DNA of 64,000 nucleotides from the NCBI GenBank assembly GCA_033807695.1, contig CM066301.1:1488001-1552000 (forward strand). Direction: 5' to 3'. The translations under genes and the position numbers were made by a program. The notes below the pieces were generated by a model. That model was not told the DNA's origin, did not search any database, and saw only the letters and a list, made by a program, of their open reading frames with translations. This DNA is from Daedaleopsis sinensis. Taxonomy: Eukaryota > Basidiomycota > Agaricomycetes > Polyporales > Polyporaceae. Below, one piece after another: positions 1-10,408 of the stretch; positions within the stretch are counted from its first letter, which is position 1; every line of letters begins with the position of its first letter.

Positions 1-1480
1 GGTCGACGGCGTTGTGAATGGGCAGGGACAGGGACAGGGACAGGTGAGAGGGTGCCCGCTGGTCGCGTCGCTGTACTGACTTCTGCACACTGCGCAGGAC
101 GTGTAGGCGGGCTAGGACGAGTCAGCGACATCTGGCCGAGGCAAGGACGGTACGTTCAGCGACGCTTTCCGGGCTCGATCTTTGCTGTTGACGTTGACGA
201 GTGCGTCTTGCAGCGGGCATGTCCGGGGCCTCGTCTCCCCGCGCTCCCGACTCTGCGGTGCGAAACGTAGGTGTTCCTGCCCAGCGGACCCGATAGCCTG
301 GAGACTCAGACGAGGTCAGTGTGCCGATGTGTATACAGCGCGGAAGGAGAGCACGGTACGAACCTTTTCCGCTTCCCCCGGCTCTTTGTTCAACGTTCAG
401 TGCTCACGAGCCCGTCTTGCAGCGGTCGCGTCCCGGGCTCGCCTTCTCGCACTCGCGACTCCGGGACCGATGGCGCATGCGTCCCGGCGCGATGGACATG
501 CCAGCCTCGCGCATGTGCGCAGAACGGTACGCGCTTTGTCCGCGCCTCGGTCCTTCCTGACGAGGGTGTCTTGCAGCAGTCGCGTCCGGGGCTCGCGTGA
601 TCGCGCACTCGAGTCTCGAGTCCACCAGCCTCGCGCAGGTGCGCATTTCGGGCGCATATACGCAGTCACGCGCTAATTGCCGTTGGAGATGTGCAAATAT
701 ATTGACATGATGGTACAGAAGACGGCTGATCTCGGCGGACGAGACGTACCTAGTGAGCTCGCTGACTGTAATGATGTATGTCAGGGGTGGGAGTTGGACG
801 GTACCGTAGTACGTACCTCGCTGCTGCTTAGAAGAGTGTAGGGGCCGGGGTGGTGTCGCGACGGCCAAAGGGTAAGTACGCGAGCAAATGAGCGCGCCCC
901 GAGGTCGGTAGGCGTGGAGACGGGTGGGAAAACAGAGCGGAGAGGGTCGCGGGTGCACGTGGATTGGCAGAGCGGAGCGGGAACGGCGCGAGAAGAGACC
1001 CCGAGGCGTGTTCCCAACTCGAGGTCGACGTGAGTGTAGCGGTCATGCATTGCATGGAGCGCAGGTGCGAGGATCCGCGGTGTGCGCCATAGACGGCGGC
1101 GACGGCGGCGCGTGCAGTGGAGAACGGGCGGCGGGACGGCGGTTCGCGTCGTGCAGGGGAGGCGGGCGTGCTCACCTTGTACCGGTAGTTGACTACTTGG
1201 CTCCTGGACGAATGGCAGCGCGCATGCTGGGAGGTCGTGTAGCGAGCGTTCGACGCGGAGCGAGTTGAGAGGGAGCGTGACGAGTGGCGCAGGCGTGTAC
1301 AGCGACAAGCGCTGGTCAGAGACGCATAAGAGGTCGTCAAGAGGAGAGAAGGGGCACATGGCGGAGAGAGCGAGAGATGCTCGGGGTTGTTCGCAGAGTC
1401 CGGACTCGGACGATGGGCGGTTGCCAGATTGGGGCACCACGCGACCACGGTCCTCTAAGCGCCCCGATCACCCTGGTCGT
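1..1480. other. Upstream region of unit 1: degenerate repeats, no supported gene
   Basis: Bases 120-600 hold about three degenerate copies of a 155-205 bp module, each passing from ACGGTACG to a GTCTTGCAGC word and a GTCCGGGGCTCG-like word (205-237, 412-442, 567-597). Bases 860-1480 are a GC-rich tract kept in all six units. Long open frames exist on the minus strand (for example 781-1440), and one frame looks like an Arg/Ser-rich mitochondrial presequence before a possible donor at CAAGGTGAGC. No start, acceptor or further exon is kept across units, so no gene is called. Confidence 0.6.
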
Positions 1481-1595
1481 TGACGTCACCACTGCTCCCT
1501 CCTCCTCCCCTTCTCCCCTTCCTCCTCCTCCGCCTCCTCCTCCTCCGTCGACCCCCGCGACTTGCTCTGCTTACGACCCACGAACGGAGAGCATT
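1481..1595 (+). promoter_or_regulatory. Phosphatase copy 1 proximal promoter: CRE-like palindrome and pyrimidine tract
   Basis: TGACGTCA (1481-1488), the full ATF/CREB-type bZIP palindrome, lies 108 bp before the ATG. It is followed by a long C/T tract (about 1495-1548) and the 5' leader. Both elements recur in every copy. The tract is long in copies 1, 3 and 5 and short in copies 2, 4 and 6. bZIP binding is inferred. Confidence 0.6.
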
Positions 1596-4005
1596 ATGGA
1601 GGCCTACGGGTCCATCGCGAGCTCCTCGATCTCCACCGTCTACCGCATCCTGCCCTATGTTTTCTCCAGGTGGTCAATACTACAAACAATTCTTAGCCCT
1701 CCTGTCCTTACCCTTCTCTAGATTCCAAAGTCAGAGCTCAAGTTTATTCTCCCGGTTCTATACATCGCATATGCTATCACACTACGCTACGTCCCCGTGC
1801 CCGAAGTTGTTGTGGTAAAAGAGGAAACGGTCGCCATACGTGAGGAGGTCAAGTCCGAAAAGAATGGACTGCCCGTAACGGATGTCACTGTCGCAGCATC
1901 GACAGTCGTTGTCGCACCCGTAACAAAGTCTGCAGACGTACGTTCACTTGCTTCCCGCACCAAACTTGTCGCGCTCACGTCCTTGCAGTGCAAGTCTTTC
2001 GTGACCGGAATCATCTTCTCTGTGCCTTCCCCGGTCCGTGCCCTCCACTACACCAATATCCTCATAAACACTCTCCTCCTCCTTGCTGCCGCCGAGCTTG
2101 TTGCTGTTCCGTACTTTGACGACGCCTCCGCAGTCGTCTACACTCGCGTCGGCGCCCTCTCTCCCGACGCTGCCAAGATTGTCGTTCGTTACCCTCCTAC
2201 CACCAACGCTACCGAGAACCTAGTGCGCCTCTGCTGGCGGCAAAGATACGAATGTACGTGCACTTGCCGTCATCGTCACTCGACTCTGACCTTCTCGCGC
2301 TATACATCAGACAGGCTTGAAGATGTCAACAATACCGCTCTTCCTTATCCCGCCGAACCCATCCGCTTCCGCACCTTCCCCGACTCTCGCCTCTACAATG
2401 GCTACAACTTCCGCTTCGTAGCGTCTTCATGCGTGACGCCCAATTTCCCGTATGCGCCCTTCCAGTCTCGTAGGATCAAAGGGTTCGACCTCCTGGCAGA
2501 CTACCTTTGGCCTGCCCCCGCGACTGCCTCCTTGCCAAACGTGTTGGCTTCTAGTTCTCTCGAAGTGCCTTCTGCGACCTCGGAGTCGGTGCCTGCCTCA
2601 GAGAGCACGTCCTCGGACGACGTGACCGTTCCTGTCTCGGAGCCGGTTCCATCCCCTGTAGCGCCCGCTCCTGTTGAGAAGTCCAGTGCTCCGACTGAGT
2701 TCATGATCTTCATGGGAGACTTCATCTACGCCGATGTTCCTGTGTACCACGGAGACGACAAAGAGGCGTACCGTCGTTTCTACCGTCGCAACTACAACAG
2801 TCCAAGCTTCCGGAAGGTATATGAGCGGCTGCGTAAGTGCTTGCCATAGCGAGCGATTCGTGACTGACCTGAACTTTGACAGCAATCTTCCATACCTACG
2901 ATGATCACGAGGTGACTGCGTCTCGCTTTCGTGTCTTCTAAATCTTCTGACGTCCTCTCAGATCCTCAACAACTACGTCGGCCAAGGGAATGATTCCCAA
3001 TCGCCGTTCCCGAGTGCCTCGGACGCGTTCCAGCTGTACAACGCTGAAGCCAACTTCGACTCGATCCACGAGGGCCAGTACTACTACGACTTCCGGTACG
3101 GCGACTCCGCCTTCTTCGTGATGGACACCCGGAGGTACCGTTCAGATATCAATGTGGGCGATGCCACCACCCACACCATGCTCGGCGAACAACAGCTTGC
3201 AGCGCTGTACGACTGGCTTGGCAGGGTATGCACGCTCCCCGACACTCACGGCTGTACTGAGACTGTGTGCAGGTGAACAACACCGCTGTCTTCAAGTTCA
3301 TCGTGACCTCCGTGCCCTTCACGTCGCTGTGGACATACGAGGGCCTGTACGACACGTGGGCGGGCTTCCCCGTGGAGAAGGCCGCGGTGCTCAGCGCGCT
3401 GCACACGGTGCCGAACGTCGTCATGCTCTCGGGCGACCGCCACGAGTTCGCGGCGATCGAGTTCGAGGCGGGGGACGCGGGCCACAACGTGCTCGAGATC
3501 TCGACGAGCCCGATGAGCATGTTCTACATCCCCGTCGTGCGCACGCTGCGCGCGCGGAGCGACGCGTACGTGAACAAGACGCGCGCGGACGTCGTCACGG
3601 GCGCGGACGGCGTGTCCTACGTCGACCGGTACGTCGTCGAGGTCCCGAAGGAGAAGGTCGTCAAGTATATCGCGGAGGGCAACTACAAGTGGTGCGCCCC
3701 TCGAGCTTCGGGCGGATGCAGCGCGCTGACAGTGACTGGATGCGACAGGTCTGCGATCGAGGTCGACACGCGGGACCGCCAGCACCCCGTCGCGAAGGTG
3801 GAGATCATGGTCGACGGCAAGAGCGCGTACCAGTAAGTGCGCGCCCTCGAGTATCAGTGCAGCGACTGACTGACGCGGCTCCAGGCTCGAGGTCGTGGGC
3901 AAGCCGGTCAAGCTGCAGCTGTCCACCGCGCTCGGCGCGTTCGTCCCGCAGTCGTTCAGGGGCATGCTCGACCGCATCGGCATCAAGCCGAGCAAGTGGT
4001 TCTGA
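1596..4005 (+). CDS. PhoD-like metallophosphatase, copy 1 (38-residue internal deletion)
   Basis: A membrane-anchored PhoD-type (alkaline phosphatase D/phosphodiesterase) enzyme, predicted to hydrolyse phosphate esters at a membrane. Eight exons. Exon 1 starts at ATG 1596. Hydrophobic segments lie at the start (near LKFILPVLYIAYAITL) and around residues 90-130 (NILINTLLLLAAAELVAV). A beta-rich PhoD N-terminal domain follows, then a Ser/Pro-rich linker and the catalytic domain with GDFIYAD, TYDDHEILNNY (across a 29-nt microexon), DTRRYRS and SGDRHEF metal-site motifs; it ends KPSKWF. Odd points: the stretch between WRQ and RYE lacks 38 residues present in copies 2, 5 and 6, which removes part of the N-terminal domain in frame. 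The exon 1 donor GTGGTC at 1670 leaves phase 2, which does not match exon 2 (phase 0 from 1737), so exon 1 joining is uncertain. It may be an altered or inactive enzyme. Confidence 0.85.
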
Positions 4006-4350
4006 CTTCCGCGCGCGGAGACTGTCTAGACATACATATATCCCTAAGTATCCTCTATTTCTGGACCCCATATCCTGCAGTGACGACTTGCTTATGTGCT
4101 TCCTGTATGGTGTAATGATAGTAGTAGTGCTGTCGTGTGCGATAGCTGTAGACCGCTAGAGTGCTGTGTGGGCGTTGTGGTGACGAACTCTGTACGGTAC
4201 GATACGTGACCCTTTTAACGAAGCTGCTCCATTGCACGTTCACGCGTTGGAGACACTGTCGTAGGCGCTCGCGGGACGGGGATCTCGGGGAGTGTACGGG
4301 GTGGGTCTAGCGTAAAAACGTACCATTGAAAATGCTTGAGAAAGAGGCCC

Positions 4351-4455
4351 ATGCAAACTAAGGATCTCCCAAAGGGGGTATGCAAACTAAGGACCTCCCA
4401 AAGGGGTGTCGCTGCCCACCAGGGGACGTGCTGCCCAGGGGACGTGCTGCCCAGG
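4351..4455. repeat. Two-motif minisatellite, unit 1 allele
   Basis: Two copies of a ~28-bp motif beginning ATGCAAACTAAGGA and ending in CTCCCAAAGGGG are followed by repeats of CTGCCCAGGGGACGTG. Copy number differs in each unit, and the motif is absent from unit 6, which ends before it. Confidence 0.85.
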
Positions 4456-5022
4456 AGCTCATGATGGCGGTCGAGAGTTGCAGGCAGGCAGTAGTCGTAG
4501 TCGCAAACAGAGAAGTCGACTGCATGCATTGCTCGAGTACTGTAGTATATACAGATGGGACATTGGGAGTCCAAGTACGACTCGCGTGTTCGTAGCGGCT
4601 ATTCCATCTCTCTTGTCCCGCGACCAGCACAACAACTGGCGACCGTCCACTGTGCACCTCGGACCTGATGCTCCCAAAACCATCTGCGCACCACATGCAC
4701 CTCGAGTGTCTTGAGCGACTCACCAGATCCGACATGGCCCGTTCCCACCCGTACCCATCCTCCGCATTCCCATAGGCTCGAGCTTGTCATGCCCGTCTCG
4801 AGTTGTACCGTTAAAGGATACTCACCACGCGCTCGACCGTCCAAATCCTCCTCCTTCACACTCTCCCAACAGTGGTCTTGATCGCAGTCTTGCGGCACTC
4901 GTTGAACGGCTGCGCTGTTGCTGTAAGGCCCCTAAAATATCTGAGGATGTCGCATATGCACCGCGGTACTGCACCGAACGGTACCGTCGGTACGTGAACT
5001 CGCGGCTCTCATAGCACCTGGG

Positions 5023-5077
5023 CACTGTTCGAGCCCCGAGCCTCGGGCCGTATGCGAGGCTCAGATCTTGAACAGTG
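5023..5077. other. Conserved 55-nt hairpin, unit 1
   Basis: The arms begin CACTGTTC and end GAACAGTG, with inner arms GAGCCTCG and CGAGGCTC, giving a ~23-bp imperfect stem around a ~9-nt GGCCGTATG loop. It is found at the same place in units 1-5. It could be a structured RNA, a cruciform or a transcript end; which is unknown. Confidence 0.7.
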
Positions 5078-8000
5078 TACCATCATTCGCATCGCCGTCC
5101 CATGCGACACGGCAGAGCACATGAACGCAATTAGCCCGCAGCGTGTAGGTCTAGAGCTCGGGATGTCAACCGCTGCCCGTCAGGCGAGACGGTGAGGTGC
5201 ACGCCGCCCCGGAAATCACGTCCCCGCGGCAGATTTCGAGAGGCATGCACTTCACCTCACGACGGTGATCGACGTGTCACAGGACATGATACGGCTACTT
5301 CAAGTGTACCGTTCATGTTCCTCTGCACCGCCAACCATGAACACAATTTGGGATCATCGTCCACTGGACCAAGTCACAGTCCCCGACGGGCGTGACGGTA
5401 GTGTGCACGCCCCAGACATCATGTGTCCAGATTCTGAAGCACGCACAATGTGTACCGTCGACTCGTGTACCGTCCTTGCTTCAAGTTCTCTGCACCACCA
5501 GATACTGGTGGATAGTGCATGGCCGCCCCAGTATGCACCAAATGCCAACACAATGCACAGATATGCTCATGGCATACCGCCGCAGATGGAGAGAGGAATT
5601 AAAACTCACCGTATATCGTCTTCACAGCATGGCTGCCGCTCGAGGACAGCATTGACAGAAGCTGATGAGCATGAGCGGAGGGAGGCGGAGGGTGTGCACG
5701 CGAGGGGAGCAGGAGGGACAAAGGGCGAGGGGCGAAGGCGGTGAGGGCCCGAAGGTCAGCGGAGTATAAGCAGCCAAGTGGACAGGCGGCAGCAGATGTA
5801 GTTAGTTTCATGTTCGATTACGACCATCAGAATATATTCTATCCGACGAGTCATTAACCAATGTGTGGAATGCTGTACAAGATCTTGATCTTCTGCGCTG
5901 TCTTTGGAATTTTGGAACTCGCCGTGAATGGACCCCTCCGGCTTGCCGCTCACGCGTGAATACAGTAGTAGACAACTTTACCTTGTGTTCGAATTTACGT
6001 ATTCCGGGGGCCGGTGGGGCCCTCAGGCTGCCTTCCGGATGAGTGGGCTAGATCACGGCTAGTGGTTACGCAATCTGAGCGTGCTCAAAGCGCGTACCGT
6101 TCCAGTGCCACCTGATAGTAATGGTACTGTTTGCATGCCTAAAGCAGGTGACTCCACCGTAAATCGACGCAAAATACAGCTAGAGACAACATCCCTAGTA
6201 AGATTAGTCCAGTCGGAGATGCTTGACTCCGAGTCAGACATCATCTGAGCACGGTAGTACGTACAACATCCCCGGACCACTCGACGTGCCACTGTCCACC
6301 ACGACTCCTCTGGGAGCTCAGAGAGCAACTCGACCTCTTGTCGGCACTCCTCGTGCACCTCCGCCTCCGTCGCGTCCGTCCGAACCACTGCCGCAGACTT
6401 AGGCAGCTGTGGGAAGTTCATGGGGCCGCTCACCGGACGGAGACGATGCTCGCTTCAGACCTCGTAGCACTCGGAGAGCCCTCGGCACGGCCGCCGCAAG
6501 CGGATACTTGACCGCTGGTCTACACCGCGTCCGGCACGGCTACGAAGCACATCTGGCCCGTCTCCCAGAGCAGGAGCAACCAATCCGGTGGCACCCAATG
6601 AGCTCGGGGTTCCTGGGGTTCCTGAACGGAAGCGAGGGCGGCCGGCCGATGAGCGTATGTACGGAGCAACCGGCACATCCGCGCCCGAGCGAATAGCCTT
6701 GCGAGCACATGTCAGTTGCGAACGAGCGGAGGAGTACAAACACGAACTTGACGTACCAAGGTGCGCATTCATGAGTCTGCGGAACGTGCTCCGCATCTCG
6801 AGCTCGCGGCGCGCGATCCTCGCCCAATCTCGCCCAGAGCGTACCGCCGACCTCAACGATTTCCGTCTGCCATGGACGTCGATACAAGTGAGTACATATG
6901 ATGACAAATTGACAATGTCGACCAGACACCACAGCGACGAGATCTCCGATTGTCATCGTGACACTCACCGCGATCTGGAGTCAACGAGCCTGAGATCGCT
7001 CCGGGTGATTGGATACGGTACCTCGTACTAGATCAGCCGAGGTACCGCTGCAAGAAGCTACCGTACGTACCGTGAGCTCTCTTGGCCCTCGACGCGCATT
7101 CTGACAGACAGCGCACAGGTTTGCGCTGTGGCCAATCTGGCACATTCGAAGTCACCCGTGTTGACTCTGCATCCCGGGGATCTTGTCACCAAGGCCCCGG
7201 GTCCCGGGATACACTGTGGAAACACTCGGAGTGTCCCATCATGCCATGAAGCCGTGAGCAGGTACAAGGTTATTTTTCGTGCAAGCGGTGGGTAAAGTGT
7301 GACACGCGAATGCCCTGCGAGCCGTGCGGGATCAGCTCACGTTGCTCTGACCAATCCTGCAGGCCGTACTACGTACCGTATTAGACTGACCAATGGACCG
7401 GCGAGGACACGTCCCCCCTCGAATGACGAAAGCATGGCAACACGGATATATTCATCACTAACCGAACTTGAGTACGATGACAGCTACGAGCGCAGAACGT
7501 ACTACGCACCTTATCATATGTACGTCCTTACTTATCCTGACTCTTCCAACGCTGCGACGTCCGGAATGTGCTACTGAGCTTGTGGCCACACTTCACTGTC
7601 ACGCATGCGCACGCACTGTCACTGTGTGCAGGGCCTGCCGAAAGCACATGTACATCCATCCGACCGGGTGCTATTCTGCTCCGGAATATTAATGTCAGCA
7701 ACGCGCTGGCTACGCGAAGAGGCTAGCGCAACCCCGCGTCTCGTTACGAATTTACCGCTACCCACCGTGGGTTCTCCGAGTGGCGGGCGCAGGTGCAGAC
7801 TCCCGAGTCCCGAGTCCCGAGTCCCGAGTCATCGCGTGCCGCATCCACGCCGTCATGCATGCATACTTGCACTCTGCAGCATGAGCACGCAACGGTCAGC
7901 TCCGAGTCTTAGTCTAGAGCTGACACTGTACGTACCGAGAGGGGTGCAGTGCGGGCCTGTCCGTCGTGCAGCCCTTGTACTCGGTACCGGACACATCTCT

Positions 8001-8756
8001 CACAGAGAGCCGCGGCGGACGGTGTCGTTTCGGGGCACTCGATTGCCGGCTCGGACCCTGCAGCGTCGCAGGGGAGTGCGCCAAGCGGCACCAGACGACA
8101 GGTCCCGTTAGGCACACCCGTACCCGAGCCGTCCGCACTCGGAATGTTCTCTGAGCCTCAGACATCGTCGCGATTCGCGAGGTTCTCCTGCGGGGAACGG
8201 TCAGTCCCGACTCCCGAGCCATCACTTTCAGAGAGCTCAGGCTCAGGCTAAGGCTCAGGCTGCTCGACTCACCCATATCCACCGTGAGTGCTGTGTGATG
8301 CGCGCGGGCGGAAGGCGGAAGACGGAAGAGTAGGCGGCTCGAGCCTCGAAAGGGCGCGTCGGCCGTCGGGTCTGCACGGTACCGTAGCCCGCTCTACGGA
8401 CCCGGTACCAGTTCCCCGCCGAATGAGGACCAGCGCACGGTATCAGCAGGGGGGCGAACACAGTGACATGACGACGTACCGTCGCGTCGTCGCGCCGATC
8501 GCGCTCTCGTATCAGAACGGATACGGGCGATCAGAAGCCCCACATTGCGCCCTGCCAACAGGGTACAGACCCTTAGCCCTAGCCACGCCCGAGTTGTCGG
8601 GGAGGAGAGCCGACGCTTGCTTGAGAATCGAGATGGGGCGATCGCTCCGTGGCGTGCGGACTCCGGGGAATCGGCATGCGGGGATGCGGGGATGCGGGAG
8701 AGTACAAGGCGCGGGGACGGTCACGCACTGCTCGGACCCGGACGTCATCGCCCTTG

Positions 8757-8787
8757 CGCCCCTCCTCCTCCTCCTCGTTCTCCTCCG
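8757..8787. repeat. CTC/CTCGTT microsatellite, unit 1
   Basis: A pyrimidine run of CTC triplets with one GTT interruption. The same site is longer in units 2-5. Confidence 0.8.
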
Positions 8788-10335
8788 GGCTCCAGCCGGT
8801 TGTGGTGAGTTGCATGATGATGTACGTCGTCGTGGGCATGCGTTGACTGCCGTTCTGCAGCTCGCGTGTGCGGGAGAGTCACCATCCCTTGGTCGACGGC
8901 GTTGTGAATGGGCAGGGACAGGGACAGGGACAGGTGAGAGGGTGCCCGCTGGTCGCGTCGCTGTACTGACTTCTGCACACTGCGCAGGACGTGTAGGCGA
9001 GCTCGGACGGTACGATCAGCGACGCTGTCCTGGCTCGATCTTTGCTGTTGACGTTGACGAGTGCGTCTTGCAGCGGGCATGTCCGGGGCCTCGCCTCCTC
9101 GCGCTCTCGACTCTGCGGTAGAAAACGCAGGTGTCGCTGTCCAGCGGACCCGCTAGCCTGGAGACGAGGTCAGTCTGCCGATGTGTATACAGCGTGGATG
9201 GAGAGCACGGTACGAACCTTGTCCGCTTCCCCCGGCTCTCTGTTCAACGTTCAGTGCTCACGAGCCCGTCTTGCAGCGGTCGCGTCCCGGACTCGCGCTC
9301 TCGACTCCGGGACGGACAGCGCATGCGTCCTGGGGCGATGGACACGCCAGCCTCGCGCATGTGCGCAGAGCGGTACGCGCTTTGTCCGCGCCTCGGTCCT
9401 TCCTGACGAGGGTGTCTTGCAGCAGTCGCGTCCGGGGCTCGCGTGATCGCGCACTCGAGTCTCGAGTCCACCAGCCTCGCGCAGGTGCGCATTTCGGGCG
9501 CATATATGCAGTCACGCGCTGATTGCCGTTGGACATGGGCACATATATTGGCATGACGGTACAGAAGACGGCTGATCTCGGCGGACGAGACATACCTAGT
9601 GAGCTCGCTGACTGTGATCATGTATGTCAGGGGTGGGAGTCGTTGGACGGTACCGTAGTACGTACCTCGCTGCTGCTTAGAAGAGTGTAGGGGCCGGGAG
9701 GTGTCGCGACGGCCAAAGGGTAAGTACGCGAGCAAATGAGCGCGCCCCGAGGTCGGTAGGCGTGGAGACGGGTGGGAAAACAGAGCGGAGAGGGTCGCGG
9801 GTGCGCGTGGATTGGCAGAGCGGCGCGGGAACGGCGCGAGAAGAGACCCCGAGGCGTGTTCCCAACTCGAGGTCGACGTGAGTGCAGCGTTCACGCGCCG
9901 TGCGCAGGTGAGAGGATCCGCGGCGTGCGCCATAGACGACGGCGACGACGGCGCGTGCAGTGGACAACGGGCGGCAGGACGGCGGTTCGCGTTGTGCAGG
10001 GGAGGCGGGCGTACTCACCTTGTACCGGTAGTTGACTACTTGGCTCCTGGACGAATGGCAGGGCGCATGTTGGGAGGTCGTGTAGCGAGCGTTCGACGCG
10101 GAGCGAGTTGAGAGGGCGCGTGACGAGTGGCGGAGGCGTGTACAGAGAGGTGAGAGCGACAAGCGCTGGTCAGAGACGCATGAGAGGTCGTCAAGAGGAG
10201 AGAAGAGGCAGATGGCGGAGAGAGCGAGAGATGCTCGGGGTTGTTCGCAGAGTCCGGACTCGGACGATGGGCGGTTGCCAGATCGGGGCACACCCACGAC
10301 CACGGTCCTCCAAGCGCCCCGATCACCCTGGTCGT

Positions 10336-10408
10336 TGACGTCACCACTCCTCCTCCTCCGTCGACCCCCGCGACTTGCTCTGCTTACGACCCACGAACGG
10401 AGAGCGTC
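10336..10408 (+). promoter_or_regulatory. Phosphatase copy 2 proximal promoter
   Basis: TGACGTCA at 10336-10343 is followed by a contracted C/T tract (about 10347-10360). It lies 66 bp before the mutated start codon. Confidence 0.55.

Larger units (their letters stand above)
1..8890 (+). repeat. Array unit 1
   Basis: This complete unit runs from the GGTCGACGGCG marker to the next marker at 8891. It holds upstream region, phosphatase copy 1 (1596-4005) and spacer. The spacer has a single copy of the module near 7950-8120 that is doubled in units 2, 4 and 5. A (AGGGAC)3 tract lies at 24-44. The gene half is almost identical to unit 3, while 6421-7686 matches unit 2 without indels. Confidence 0.92.
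4006..10335. other. Spacer between phosphatase copies 1 and 2, no supported gene
   Basis: It contains, in order: 3' flank, a minisatellite (4351-4455), the conserved hairpin (5023-5077), duplicated submodules rich in TACCGT words (5080-5560), a segment with a conserved open frame (about 6420-7030), a TCCCGAG heptamer run (7801-7831), a module with a GGACGGTGTCGTTTCGGGGC core (near 8020), a CTC microsatellite (8757-8787), the unit boundary at 8891 and the three-fold 5' module of unit 2. Open frames here are short, shift between units and have no recognised domains. Confidence 0.7.

Noticed and set aside
781..1440. Minus-strand open frames upstream of each phosphatase gene as a divergent gene
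   Set aside because: One frame looks like a mitochondrial presequence and a donor-like CAAGGTGAGC follows, but the candidate ATG is lost in unit 2, indels shift the frame between units, and no acceptor or second exon is evident.
3267..3836. A separate 189-residue gene at the 3' part of each phosphatase
   Set aside because: This stretch is exon 6 plus a retained 57-nt intron and exon 7. Upstream exons join it in frame, and SGDRHEF belongs to the PhoD catalytic domain.
3152..4159. Long Arg-rich open frames overlapping phosphatase exons on both strands (for example 3152-4159 plus, 3246-3995 minus)
   Set aside because: They are shadows in GC-rich coding DNA. The phosphatase frame alone carries conserved motifs and fits GT-AG introns.
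4351..4455. CRISPR-like array
   Set aside because: The repeats are contiguous minisatellite motifs without unique spacers, in a eukaryotic genome.
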